64,000 nt of DNA from Dyadobacter sp. LHD-138 (lineage in GTDB: Bacteria > Bacteroidota > Bacteroidia > Cytophagales > Spirosomataceae). The DNA lies in assembly GCF_030929615.1 (NCBI RefSeq), contig NZ_JAVFVU010000033.1:28303-92302 (forward strand), read 5' to 3'. A model generated the notes under the pieces. The model worked only from the letters and a program-made list of their open reading frames with translations. It was not told where the DNA came from and searched no databases. Numbering within the stretch: position 1 is the first letter of the stretch; every line of letters begins with the position of its first letter. The translations under genes were made by a program, and so were the position numbers. Below are positions 8,472-17,628 of the stretch, piece by piece.

Positions 8472-9335
8472 ATGAATAAAATCGCCTGTTTTTCTAAGAT
8501 TCTGATCGCTCTGGCGCTCGCATGCAGCACCTCTTACGCGCAATCAGGCAAGCCGTTGTACACAAAACCAATTGGCGCCCAGGCTTATACTTTCCGATCC
8601 AGCTTTCCAAAAGGAATTGAAGCGACCCTGGATTCCATTCAGGCCTTTGGCATCACCGAGCTTGAAGGCGGCCCACAAAAAGGTATGACCACTGTGGAGC
8701 TCAGAAAACAACTGGATAAAAGAAACATCAAAATGCCATCAATCGGCGCGGGTTATGAAGCCTTGATTAAAGACCCGCAGGAAACCATTGACAATGCCAA
8801 AATCCTTGGTGCAAACTTTGTGATGGTCGCGTGGATTCCTCATGAAAAGGGTAATTTCAATCTGGAAACCGCGAAAAAAGCCGTGGCAGACTTTAACAAG
8901 GCTGGCAAAATCCTCAAAGAAAACGGCATTACACTTTGTTATCACAACCATGGTTATGAATTCGTGCCATACGAGGGAGGAACACTTTTTGATTACATTG
9001 TTAAAAATACAGACCCCAAATATGTGTCTTTCGAGATGGATGTACTCTGGACCGCATTCCCTGGCCAGGACCCCGTTGCGTTATTGAATAAATACGGAAG
9101 CCGCTGGAAACTGATGCACCTGAAAGATTTACGAAAAGGCGTGAAAGGAGATTTATCCGGCGGAACTCCGGTCGAAAATGATGTTGCGCTGGGAACCGGA
9201 TCAATCGATATCCCGGGTGTTTTAAAAGCGGCCAAAAAAGCCGGTATCAAACACTATTTCATTGAGGATGAAAGCCCTTCGTTCATGAAACAAGTTCCGC
9301 AAACCATTGCGTACATCAAGGGACTTAAAGAATAA
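8472..9335 (+). CDS. Secreted sugar phosphate isomerase/epimerase-like TIM barrel
   Basis: 287 residues. A signal peptide (MNKIACFSKILIALALACSTSYAQ) precedes an AP endonuclease family 2/xylose isomerase-like barrel: IGAQAYTFR, ELEGGPQ, LCYHNHGYEF, FEMDVLWTAFPG, WKLMHLKDLRKG, HYFIEDESPS. The histidine/glutamate/aspartate residues at strand ends fit a metal-dependent isomerase or epimerase. Export of such enzymes is common in Bacteroidota; the substrate cannot be named. The gene stands alone between the M16 pair and a convergent terminator. Confidence 0.88.
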   Translation: MNKIACFSKILIALALACSTSYAQSGKPLYTKPIGAQAYTFRSSFPKGIEATLDSIQAFGITELEGGPQKGMTTVELRKQLDKRNIKMPSIGAGYEALIKDPQETIDNAKILGANFVMVAWIPHEKGNFNLETAKKAVADFNKAGKILKENGITLCYHNHGYEFVPYEGGTLFDYIVKNTDPKYVSFEMDVLWTAFPGQDPVALLNKYGSRWKLMHLKDLRKGVKGDLSGGTPVENDVALGTGSIDIPGVLKAAKKAGIKHYFIEDESPSFMKQVPQTIAYIKGLKE

Positions 9336-9360
9336 TAGGTATTCGCCAATATTTTCACCC

Positions 9361-9401
9361 ATCACCTGAGCACTAAAATGCAGCTTATGTTCTCAGGTGG
9401 T
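9361..9401. terminator. Hairpin between convergent genes
   Basis: Arms ATCACCTGAG (9361-9370) and CTCAGGTGGT (9392-9401) pair over ten positions with one G-T wobble. It lies between the stops of the TIM-barrel gene (9335) and the acetyltransferase partner (9415). A clear T run is lacking, so efficiency is uncertain. Confidence 0.55.
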
Positions 9402-9414
9402 GCTATGAAAACCG

Positions 9415-10473
9415 TTATCGGGCACTTTCCTTTTCATCCCATTCTTTCACCAGCTGGTTCACCGTTTTGAGCCAGTAACGCTGACCTTTTACAGTCCAGT
9501 GCCCGTCACCCAAATGATACCAGTCGGGGTGACTTCTAACCGTATCCTGAATTGACAGCACCGGCGTTTTCCGATCAGGATGTGATTCAATTCTTGAAAT
9601 CTGGTTATTGTACAGATAGCGGTCATTCTCGCAAACCGTCACCTTGTTCGGTACAAAACAAAAGTACACTTCCTCAAAACCCGCTTCTTTATAATAGTCC
9701 CTGATGTTGTTCATATTCGTCACAACCGTATCGACCGACTGGGGCGCAATTGTATAAAAAGGAGACAACCCTATTTTCGGATCCGCCTCGACATTGTAAA
9801 ACAAATAGTCATGATTCCGGGAAATAACCGCGCCGGTATGCGTCCGATCAAACCACGATAGCATGATATCCGACTTGAATTCCTTCAACTTTAAAAACGG
9901 TTCAAAATTGAAAAGCAGGAATTCAATACGCTGGTTGATCTCGTCCCCAAACTTATCCCACCAGAAAGACGGTTCCTCTTCCTGTTTTTCAGCAACGACA
10001 GCCTTATGTCTCCCTTCAATCTGAAAACCCTTATCAAAATACAAAGCCTTATAATCGCTCCGCAAACGCTCCTGAATCGTCCTTTCAATCACTTCAATGA
10101 CGAGAATGGATTTCTTGGAAGGATCCAGTTTCACGGTATCAACAGACATACCCAGCCAGATATGGAAGTTTTTATGCCCGGCATAAAAGCTCGTATCCAT
10201 TGGTGTAAAGCTGTCGCCAATGGTGTAAAGGTCAATATTTGAAGATCTTTCCTTGGGTTTATCCGAAGGAAGCAACGTGGCATTCTGGCGATAGTCAAGT
10301 TCCTTGAATTTCTTCAAATTCGAAGTATTGTAAAGATCTCCAAAACGATACTGATCGGGAATCCAGCCTTTTGCCGCTATTTTGCGCTGCAAAACGGGCG
10401 ACAAACTGATTGCAAAAATAATCCCCGACAAAGCCAGAACGATATAGCGAATTAACGTATTCATATAGCCCAT
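9415..10473 (-). CDS. AlgJ/AlgX-like SGNH (DHHW-type) O-acetylation partner protein
   Basis: 352 residues with one N-terminal membrane anchor (IRYIVLALSGIIFAISLSP). The periplasmic part has an SGNH-type nucleophile block YTIGDSFTP and a C-terminal DGHWTVKGQRYW block carrying the Asp-x-His pair. These are the hallmarks of AlgJ/AlgX and DHHW family proteins that receive acetyl groups from an AlgI-type membrane acyltransferase and transfer them to an extracellular polymer. The MBOAT gene lies directly upstream with a 3-base spacer, so the two are co-expressed. The polymer is unknown; no polysaccharide synthase lies nearby. Confidence 0.85.
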   Translation of the reverse strand: MGYMNTLIRYIVLALSGIIFAISLSPVLQRKIAAKGWIPDQYRFGDLYNTSNLKKFKELDYRQNATLLPSDKPKERSSNIDLYTIGDSFTPMDTSFYAGHKNFHIWLGMSVDTVKLDPSKKSILVIEVIERTIQERLRSDYKALYFDKGFQIEGRHKAVVAEKQEEEPSFWWDKFGDEINQRIEFLLFNFEPFLKLKEFKSDIMLSWFDRTHTGAVISRNHDYLFYNVEADPKIGLSPFYTIAPQSVDTVVTNMNNIRDYYKEAGFEEVYFCFVPNKVTVCENDRYLYNNQISRIESHPDRKTPVLSIQDTVRSHPDWYHLGDGHWTVKGQRYWLKTVNQLVKEWDEKESAR

Positions 10474-10476
10474 GGC

Positions 10477-11904
10477 TTAAAATTGGAAGTAAATAAACTG
10501 GTTGCTCGTAAAAACACCGAACAGATAACAGCACAGACAAACCAGCGGAAATAACACCCAGAACAATTTTGTTTCCGGAATGAATTTGGCAAAATATTTA
10601 TCCTTGATCACAAGCAGCAGCAACAGCCCAAGCGAGAATAAAAACTCACCACTGTTCATCGCAATTTCCGGGACGCCATAATCCGCGAACGTAAAGATTT
10701 TCCTAATGATTTCGAACGCTTCTGAAACGCTGTTTGCACGGAAGAATATCCAGGCAAACGCGACCAGCAGGAATGTCCAGAAAATATGAAATAACCGCAC
10801 CGGAATCGATCCGCCTTTACCGGCATGTTCAGGACGAAATATGGCGTGGGTATTAAAAATCTGCGCCATGATTAAGTAAACGCCATGAATACAACCCCAG
10901 ATGATGAATTTCCAGTCGGCGCCATGCCATAAGCCGCTCAATAAAAAAACGATGAGCGTATTAAAATAAACCCTGCTTTTGCCTCTCCTGTTGCCTCCGA
11001 GTGGAATATAGACATAATCCCTAAACCAGGTGGACAAAGAAATATGCCAGCGTTTCCAGAATTCCGAAATGGACTCGGCGAAATACGGTGCGTTAAAGTT
11101 GGTCATCAATTTAAAACCCATGACCCGGGCAGTACCAATGGCGATATCGGAATAGCCGGAAAAGTCACAATAGATTTGAAAGCAATAGAAAAACGTGGCA
11201 ATTAAAAGCGCTGAGCCGCTTTGATTTGCCACATCGCCATAAGCCGCGTCGGTCACCAGGGCCAGCCTGTCAGCTATCACTACCTTTTTTAACAATCCCC
11301 AGGCAATTAATGTGAGCCCGGTTTTCATGTTTTCCCATTCGAAATCAAACTTTTCGCGAAACTGCCAGAGTACATTTTGCGGTCTTTCGATCGGCCCCGC
11401 TACGAGCTGCGGATAAAAAAGCACATACAAAGAGTATATCCCAAAATTGTATTCCGCCTTCTGGTTTCCACGATATACCTCAATGGTATAGCTCATGGAC
11501 TGGAAAGTATGAAAAGACAGTCCGATCGGTAATATCAGGGAAGGGAACATTTCCCGCAGCGGCGGCATTCCGTTCTTCTGCCCGATCAGCTGAAGGGCAT
11601 AGGTAATGTTGTTATTTAAAAAATCAAAATATTTAAAGAAAGCCAGAAATCCAACGTTGGCAATAAGGCTCAGTACAAGCAAAAGCAGTCGTTTATGCCC
11701 TGATGCCTTCTCAATCCAGATCCCCGCGAAGTAATCAATAACAATAACGACACCCAGAATGACCAGGTAAACCGGGATGAACGAAGCATAAAAATAGGCA
11801 CTTGCCGCTAATAAAAGTACCCACCTGAACTTCCAGGGAAGTGTGTAATAAAAAGTGGTAACAAAAATGAAAAATAGTAAAAAATGTAAAGAATTAAAGA
11901 GCAT
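10477..11904 (-). CDS. MBOAT family O-acyltransferase (AlgI-like)
   Basis: 475 residues, polytopic, starting MLFNSLHFLLFFIFVTTFYY, typical of AlgI/DltB-type MBOAT proteins. The conserved segments SFHTFQSMSYTIEVYRG, LVAGPIERP, YCDFSGYSDIAIG, FWKRWHISLSTWFRDYVY and the catalytic-histidine motif LSGLWHGADW are all present. It carries acetyl groups from the cytoplasm across the inner membrane to a periplasmic SGNH partner, here the next gene. A divergent 323-base spacer separates it from the oxygenase gene. Confidence 0.95.
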   Translation of the reverse strand: MLFNSLHFLLFFIFVTTFYYTLPWKFRWVLLLAASAYFYASFIPVYLVILGVVIVIDYFAGIWIEKASGHKRLLLLVLSLIANVGFLAFFKYFDFLNNNITYALQLIGQKNGMPPLREMFPSLILPIGLSFHTFQSMSYTIEVYRGNQKAEYNFGIYSLYVLFYPQLVAGPIERPQNVLWQFREKFDFEWENMKTGLTLIAWGLLKKVVIADRLALVTDAAYGDVANQSGSALLIATFFYCFQIYCDFSGYSDIAIGTARVMGFKLMTNFNAPYFAESISEFWKRWHISLSTWFRDYVYIPLGGNRRGKSRVYFNTLIVFLLSGLWHGADWKFIIWGCIHGVYLIMAQIFNTHAIFRPEHAGKGGSIPVRLFHIFWTFLLVAFAWIFFRANSVSEAFEIIRKIFTFADYGVPEIAMNSGEFLFSLGLLLLLVIKDKYFAKFIPETKLFWVLFPLVCLCCYLFGVFTSNQFIYFQF

Positions 11905-12227
11905 TCGCTTGACAGGTAAATGGTAAAATTTTAAGCCAAATCAGACCAAACTGCGCTAAATTCGGGTTTTTCGTGGCGGTAAAGATAGAACCTATCTCGC
12001 AATTCGTCATACTTTTCAGCGATATTAATAGTACGATTTCTATTGATCGGTTCTCCAAACAAAAAGATACGGCGCTGATTAAGAAGATTATCAGGTCAGA
12101 TCTCCTTCATTAACATATAGTCCGGAGGGGGAAAGATAATAGCCTGATGGTTATAAATATGATCAATGTTCGTCGAAATTAGTTGCATGAACAACAGATT
12201 GTTTTATACTTTGCATAAAAAACAAAT
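11905..12227. other. Divergent intergenic region
   Basis: 323 bases between the divergently transcribed MBOAT and oxygenase genes. No ORF, RNA gene or strong hairpin was seen. A TTTTATACTTTGC stretch about 25 bases before the oxygenase start resembles a degenerate -7 element. Otherwise nothing recognisable. Confidence 0.6.
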
Positions 12228-13184
12228 ATGGAACCTGCATTATTGGACGAAGTACCGTCGCTGGACCTGGCAGATTTCACCTCAGGTGATGCCAAAAAGA
12301 AAGAAAAATTTGTAGCAGACCTTGGTGCTGCTTTTACCAATATAGGTTTTGTCGCGATTAAAAACCATGGACTTAGTGATGATTTAAGGATCAAACTCTA
12401 CGATATCGTTCAGCATTTTTTCTCACTTCCGGAAGCAGAAAAGAAAAAATACGAGTTTCCTGAGCTGTTTGGTCAGCGTGGATATATCGGCAAAGGGAAG
12501 GAAACGGCCAAAGGATTTAAAGTGGCTGACCTGAAAGAGTTTTATCACGTTGGCCAGCCGGAGCCGGTTGGTGATATGGCTAAAAACATTTTCCCTGACG
12601 AACTGCCAGCGTTTAAACAATACACCGTTGAAGTTTACAAAACTTTTGAAAACGCAGGAAAAACGCTACTGAAAGCGCTTGCCCTTTACCTCAGCCTGCC
12701 GGAAGATTATTTCGAAGATAAAGTTAAAAACGGCGACAGTATTTTGCGCGCCCTGCATTATTTCCCGATCGAAAATCCTGAGCTCTTGCCGGATGGAGCC
12801 GTGAGAGCCGCTGCACACGGGGATATCAATCTGATCACCCTGTTGATGGGAGCCAGCGCCGAAGGACTTGAAGTATTGAGACGTGATGGAAAATGGATCG
12901 CGATAACCGCTTTGCCAGACCAGATTGTCGTCAATGTGGGCGATATGCTCGACCGACTTACCAACCATAAGTTAAAATCTACGATTCACCGCGTGGTTAA
13001 TCCTCCGCGTGAAAAAATGGGAACGTCCCGCTTTTCTATTCCTTTCTTTATGCACCCGCGCGCAGCCATGGACCTGACAAGCCTGGAAAACTGTGTAACC
13101 AGTGAATATCCAAAAATGTACGTTAACATGACGGCAGGTGAGTTTCTGGATGAGCGTTTACGTGAATTGGGATTAAAAAAATAA
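12228..13184 (+). CDS. 2-oxoglutarate/Fe(II)-dependent oxygenase, isopenicillin N synthase-like
   Basis: 318 residues. The N-terminal DIOX_N part (PSLDLADFTSG, GFVAIKNHGL) is followed by the jelly-roll with the facial triad H197-x-D199 (AAAHGDINLITLL) and H254 (KSTIHRVVNPP), and the co-substrate arginine motif RFS (R268, S270). All catalytic residues are intact. The family hydroxylates or cyclises small molecules in the cytosol; the substrate cannot be told. It is followed after 82 bases by a chromate transporter, which may be unrelated. Confidence 0.92.
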   Translation: MEPALLDEVPSLDLADFTSGDAKKKEKFVADLGAAFTNIGFVAIKNHGLSDDLRIKLYDIVQHFFSLPEAEKKKYEFPELFGQRGYIGKGKETAKGFKVADLKEFYHVGQPEPVGDMAKNIFPDELPAFKQYTVEVYKTFENAGKTLLKALALYLSLPEDYFEDKVKNGDSILRALHYFPIENPELLPDGAVRAAAHGDINLITLLMGASAEGLEVLRRDGKWIAITALPDQIVVNVGDMLDRLTNHKLKSTIHRVVNPPREKMGTSRFSIPFFMHPRAAMDLTSLENCVTSEYPKMYVNMTAGEFLDERLRELGLKK

Positions 13185-13266
13185 GTCAGCTCCTGGCAAA
13201 CGCCAGTGTGCAGCATGCAGTTTTGCGACTGTGCGCTGAAAACCCTCAACTTTATTCCCAATTCAC

Positions 13267-14457
13267 TTGAGTCACCCCATCCGACGTTTTCGGTACATCA
13301 TTTACCTTCTGGACATCCTCTTGCTCTCTTTTACGGCATTCGGAGGCCCACAGGTACATCTTATGATGATGATCGAACGGCTGGTAAAAAAGAGACGGTA
13401 CATCACCGAGGAAGAACTGCTCGAATTGCAGGCGCTTTGTCAGGTTTTACCCGGCCCGACTTCCACCCAGACTGTAACCGCGATCGGATTGAAAATCGGT
13501 GGACAGCCGCTAGCCTATCTTTCGCTCGTGGTTTGGTCCTTGCCGGCCATGATCCTGATGACATTGGCTGCAATAGGCGTTCACATGCTGGAACAAAAGG
13601 AAATCTCATTGTCATTCACACGGTTTGTAGGTCCGATGGCCGTCGCTTTTCTGATGCATGGCGGCTATGCCATCGCCAGAAAAGTGATCCATAATTTACA
13701 AGGCTGGTCGTTTTTAATTATCTCGACAATTCTTGCCTATCTATTTCCATCGCCGTACATGACGCCGCTCCTGATCGTTTCGGGAGGCGTGGCTGCTTCT
13801 TATTTTAATTTCAGCAAACACGAAAAAATGGAACGCGGACCAATCAGGATTACCTGGCGGCCGCTTATTTTCTGGATATCCGTACTGATTGTCGCAGCCG
13901 GTATCGGTACCGTAACCAAATCATTGCCCGTTCGCCTTTTTGAGAACTTTTACCGTAACGGAAGCCTTGTTTTTGGCGGCGGACAAGTCCTGATCCCCAT
14001 TCTTTACAATGAGTTTGTCGAATTTAAACATTACCTCACCGATCAGGAATTTCTTTCGGGGATGGCCTTAACCCAGGTGGTGCCCGGTCCCGTATTCTCC
14101 GTCGCTACGTATGTGGGCAGTTTGTCCATGCAGGACTATGGTATTACGGGACAGATCATCGGCGGGTTCGTAGCAACGGCCGGAATTTTTCTTCCCGGAA
14201 CATTTTTTATCTTTTTCGCTTATCCGATCTGGGGCCAGTTAAAAAAATATCGCGGTATAAGAGCCTCTTTGGATGGTATCCACGCCACCAGCTGCGGTCT
14301 TACCATCGCTGCAGCTATCTCCATGTTTGAGCCAATGGCAATAAGCTGGCAGCCCGTTTTAACCGTTGCTGGAACATTGTTATTACTTTTCTTTACCCGA
14401 ATTCCTTCTTACTTGCTGATACTTGCCGGACTTATACTCGGACTGGCATTTGCATAG
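13267..14457 (+). CDS. chrA: Chromate transporter (ChrA family, two CHR domains)
   Basis: 396 residues, the usual length of long-chain ChrA. Two homologous halves are visible: FGGPQVHLMMM with LPGPTSTQT in the first and FGGGQVLIPIL with VPGPVFSVATYVGS in the second. Hydrophobic segments run throughout. ChrA exports chromate driven by the proton-motive force; some members carry other anions. The start is TTG, chosen because the following MSHPIRRFRYIIYLLD reaches the first membrane segment without an ATG. The frame-overlapping ORF at 13206-13694 is a shadow. Confidence 0.9.
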   Translation: MSHPIRRFRYIIYLLDILLLSFTAFGGPQVHLMMMIERLVKKRRYITEEELLELQALCQVLPGPTSTQTVTAIGLKIGGQPLAYLSLVVWSLPAMILMTLAAIGVHMLEQKEISLSFTRFVGPMAVAFLMHGGYAIARKVIHNLQGWSFLIISTILAYLFPSPYMTPLLIVSGGVAASYFNFSKHEKMERGPIRITWRPLIFWISVLIVAAGIGTVTKSLPVRLFENFYRNGSLVFGGGQVLIPILYNEFVEFKHYLTDQEFLSGMALTQVVPGPVFSVATYVGSLSMQDYGITGQIIGGFVATAGIFLPGTFFIFFAYPIWGQLKKYRGIRASLDGIHATSCGLTIAAAISMFEPMAISWQPVLTVAGTLLLLFFTRIPSYLLILAGLILGLAFA

Positions 14458-14568
14458 TGAATATAAATCATCCCGCTGCTGCATTCTGCCGTCTAAAAAC
14501 CGCAGTCTTTGTTTTAGTCCATTTGTTTTCCAAACTTTGGATACTTGATACTATTTCTGTCCCAATTC

Positions 14569-17535
14569 ATGAAAAAGCCTATAATTTTCTTCGTTTTTCA
14601 ACTCTCTTTATTTGCCACACTGGCAGTAAGGGCGCAAACGACCACGCCCCCTCAATTTTTAAATAAAAATCGTCAATGGGTTGACTCTGTTTTTGCAACA
14701 TTAACACCCGATGAGCGGATTTCACAGCTGATCATGGTCGCGGCCGTTTCAGATGTCAAGCGCGCGCTGATCGACCCCAAGACGAGTAATCCGGCTTTTG
14801 TTGAGAAGCTGATTCGTGAAAACAAGATCGGCGGAATCGTGTTTTTTCAGGGTGGACCGGTTCCACAGGCAAAACTGACAAACTATTATCAATCCATTTC
14901 AAAAGTTCCGCTTTTGGTAGCGATGGACGCAGAATTTGGCCTGGCTATGCGCATCGACAGCACCGTTCGTTATCCCTATCAAATGACCATGGGAGCGATT
15001 CAGGGGAATGATGACTTGATTTACCAAATGGGTAAACAGCTCGCGCAGCAGGCGAAAAGACTGGGCATGCACATCAATTTCGCTCCGGTCGCCGACATTA
15101 ATAACAATCCCAATAACCCCGTAATCAGTTTCCGTTCTTTTGGAGAAAACAAATACAAAGTAGCCGAAAAAGCACTTGCGTACATGAAGGGCATGCAGGA
15201 TAACGGATTGTTGACCAGTGCAAAACATTTTCCCGGACATGGTGATACCGGCGTTGATTCTCACTACGATCTTCCCCTTATCAACCACAACCTGACGCGG
15301 CTGGATACCCTGGAATTGTATCCTTTTAAAGTATTGATGAATAACGGCTTAACGGGTATGATGATTGCGCACCTGAGCATTCCGGCGCTTGATAAAACAC
15401 CGAATTTACCATCAACGCTTTCCAAACCGATCGTTACTGATTTGTTACGCAGCAAACTGGGTTATCAGGGATTGATTTACTCCGATGCGATGAACATGAA
15501 AGGGGTAACCAAATATTTTGCGGATGGGAAAGCCGATGCCATGGGTATTGAAGCAGGAATGGACATTCTCGAATTTACAGAAGATGTTTCAAAAGCCGTT
15601 GCAGAGATTAAAAAGAGTATTGCCGAAGGACGAATTTCTCAGGCTGAAATCGATTTCCGCTGCAAAAAAGTGTTGGAAGCGAAAGCCTGGGTGGGTTTGA
15701 ATCACTACAAACCGGTTGATCTGAATAACTTATACGAAGACCTTAACCCGAAAGCGGCGGAGCTAACCAATCGCTTGTTGACAGAAAAAGCGCTAACGGT
15801 TTTAAAGAACGATAACAACATTCTTCCATTGCGTGAAATGGATACATTGAAAATTGCATCCATTTCACTCGGTGCCGACAGCATCACGACTTTCCAGAAC
15901 ACGCTGGATCTTTATACCAAAATGGATCATTTTTCAGTTCCTGCGAAGGCAACACCTGCGCAGCTTGACGCCATCCGGGCCAGACTGAAAGATTATAATG
16001 TATTGCTCGTTGGCCTGCATCTGAGCAGTATTTCCCCACGCGTGAACTATGGCCTGACGGATCAGATGAGCACGCTTTTGCAGGACCTGATTGCAACCAA
16101 AAAGGCGGCCGTTTCGATTTTTGGAAATCCTTATGTCCTGAATAAAATCCAGAAACCGGAAAACGCCAGGGCGCTCGTCATGGCTTACCAGCTTACACCT
16201 TATACACAGGATTTGTCCGCGCAGCTGATTTTCGGTGCGATCCCGGCCAAGGGAAAACTACCGGTAACTGTCAATGCGCAATTCCCGTATGGGGCAGGTA
16301 TTGAAACCCCGGCACTGGAACGTCTGAAATATACCATTCCGGAAGAAATCGGGCTGGATTCGAAAGCGATTACTTTTAAAATTGACTCGATTGCCAATCT
16401 TGCGATCACGCAAAAAGCAACACCAGGCTGTGTTGTTCAGCTGGCCAAAGACGGCAAAGTATTTTTCCGCAAGGCTTATGGCAAACACACCTACGAAGGT
16501 GCTGCCACAGTTAAACTTACGGACTTGTACGACCTTGCTTCCGTAACCAAAATCACCGCTTCTACGCTTGCCTTGATGAGTCTTTATGATCAGAAAAAGT
16601 TTGATCTGGATGCGACGATGAAGGATTATCTCCCTGATTTCAAAAAGTCAAACAAAGCAGACCTGATCTGGCGCCGCGTATTGACGCATAACGCACGTTT
16701 GAAATCATACATCCAGTTCTGGCGTGAAGTAAAAAATCCTGACGGTACTCTGAAAGAGAAAGTTTTTCATACAAAACAGTCGGCGAAGTATCCCACGTCC
16801 GTGGTTGGCGACAGCCTTTTCATTCGTAAAAATTACAACAAAAAGCTTTACAAGGAAATTGCTGATTCACCGCTTAATCCCGAAGAAGGTTATGTGTACA
16901 GCGACCTGTCATTCATCCTGTATCCGCAGATTGTCAAAAGCCTGACCGGCGTTGAGTTTGAAGATTATCTTAAAAATAATTTTTACAAAAAACTGGGCGC
17001 AACTTCCCTTACTTTCAACCCGAAACGTTTTTACAAACTGGACGAAATCGTTCCTTCCGAACGTGACACGTTCTTCCGTCAGACGCTGATCCACGGGCAG
17101 GTACACGACGAAGCTGCGGCTATGCTCGGCGGATTAAGCGGACACGCCGGACTTTTCGGCGATGCCAATGACGTCATGAAAGTTTGGCAGATGTATCTGC
17201 AAAATGGCTATTATGGCGGCAAGCAACTGTTAAGCAAAGACGCTTTGTTTGAATTCACCCGCTATCAATATCCTGAAATGGGCAGTCGCCGGGGTTTGGG
17301 ATTTGACAAACCGACATTCAAATATTCGGGCAATGCGCCAAAATATGCCCATCCAATGAGTTTCGGACATACCGGGTTCACGGGCATCATGGTCTGGGCT
17401 GACCCTTCGGTTAACCTGAACTACGTGTTCCTCTCAAACCGGGTTTATCCAACAAGAGAAAATCCTAAAATATCGACACTGAATATCCGCACGGCCATCA
17501 TGGATGTCGTGTATGAAGCGCTGAGAAAAAAGTAG
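14569..17535 (+). CDS. GH3 beta-N-acetylhexosaminidase fused to a serine beta-lactamase-like domain
   Basis: 988 residues. A signal peptide (MKKPIIFFVFQLSLFATLAVRAQ) decides the ATG at 14569 over an upstream TTG. Residues about 30-600 are GH3 with the NagZ-type loop KHFPGHGDTGVDSHYDLPL (His/Asp acid-base) and the nucleophile segment SDAMNMKGV, then a GH3 C-terminal domain. Residues about 600-988 are a class C-type serine hydrolase: SVTK nucleophile motif (LASVTKITAS), YSDLSF in place of YxN, and HTGFTG in place of KTG. This fusion recurs in Bacteroidota, acting on peptidoglycan-derived muropeptides in the periplasm; the C-terminal activity (esterase, peptidase or lactamase) is undetermined. 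Confidence 0.93.
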   Translation: MKKPIIFFVFQLSLFATLAVRAQTTTPPQFLNKNRQWVDSVFATLTPDERISQLIMVAAVSDVKRALIDPKTSNPAFVEKLIRENKIGGIVFFQGGPVPQAKLTNYYQSISKVPLLVAMDAEFGLAMRIDSTVRYPYQMTMGAIQGNDDLIYQMGKQLAQQAKRLGMHINFAPVADINNNPNNPVISFRSFGENKYKVAEKALAYMKGMQDNGLLTSAKHFPGHGDTGVDSHYDLPLINHNLTRLDTLELYPFKVLMNNGLTGMMIAHLSIPALDKTPNLPSTLSKPIVTDLLRSKLGYQGLIYSDAMNMKGVTKYFADGKADAMGIEAGMDILEFTEDVSKAVAEIKKSIAEGRISQAEIDFRCKKVLEAKAWVGLNHYKPVDLNNLYEDLNPKAAELTNRLLTEKALTVLKNDNNILPLREMDTLKIASISLGADSITTFQNTLDLYTKMDHFSVPAKATPAQLDAIRARLKDYNVLLVGLHLSSISPRVNYGLTDQMSTLLQDLIATKKAAVSIFGNPYVLNKIQKPENARALVMAYQLTPYTQDLSAQLIFGAIPAKGKLPVTVNAQFPYGAGIETPALERLKYTIPEEIGLDSKAITFKIDSIANLAITQKATPGCVVQLAKDGKVFFRKAYGKHTYEGAATVKLTDLYDLASVTKITASTLALMSLYDQKKFDLDATMKDYLPDFKKSNKADLIWRRVLTHNARLKSYIQFWREVKNPDGTLKEKVFHTKQSAKYPTSVVGDSLFIRKNYNKKLYKEIADSPLNPEEGYVYSDLSFILYPQIVKSLTGVEFEDYLKNNFYKKLGATSLTFNPKRFYKLDEIVPSERDTFFRQTLIHGQVHDEAAAMLGGLSGHAGLFGDANDVMKVWQMYLQNGYYGGKQLLSKDALFEFTRYQYPEMGSRRGLGFDKPTFKYSGNAPKYAHPMSFGHTGFTGIMVWADPSVNLNYVFLSNRVYPTRENPKISTLNIRTAIMDVVYEALRKK

Positions 17536-17563
17536 ATAATAAAATATTTTAAAAATAAAATCG

Positions 17564-17585
17564 GGGAGGTCTTAGCGGGCCTCCC
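17564..17585 (+). terminator. Rho-independent terminator after the GH3 fusion gene
   Basis: Arms GGGAGGTC (17564-17571) and GGCCTCCC (17578-17585) pair over eight positions with one G-T wobble, with a six-base loop and a T-rich tail (TTTCTGTTTT). It sits 28 bases after the GH3 stop. Confidence 0.75.
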
Positions 17586-17594
17586 TTTCTGTTT

Positions 17595-17602
17595 TACCTT
17601 TG
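17595..17602 (+). promoter_or_regulatory. Probable promoter -7 element for the M28 peptidase gene
   Basis: TACCTTTG matches TAnnTTTG and lies 27 bases before the ATG at 17629, just after the upstream terminator. No -33 TTG at the expected distance. Confidence 0.45.
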
Positions 17603-17628
17603 CCCCGTTATTTACCAAACACAATCCA

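Noticed and set aside
13206..13694. 162-residue ORF overlapping the chromate transporter start
   Set aside because: It is in another frame over clear CHR-domain coding sequence and has an arginine/histidine-rich composition without motifs.
15884..16096. Antisense ORFs across the GH3 gene
   Set aside because: All lie opposite conserved GH3 sequence and have no motif or start context.
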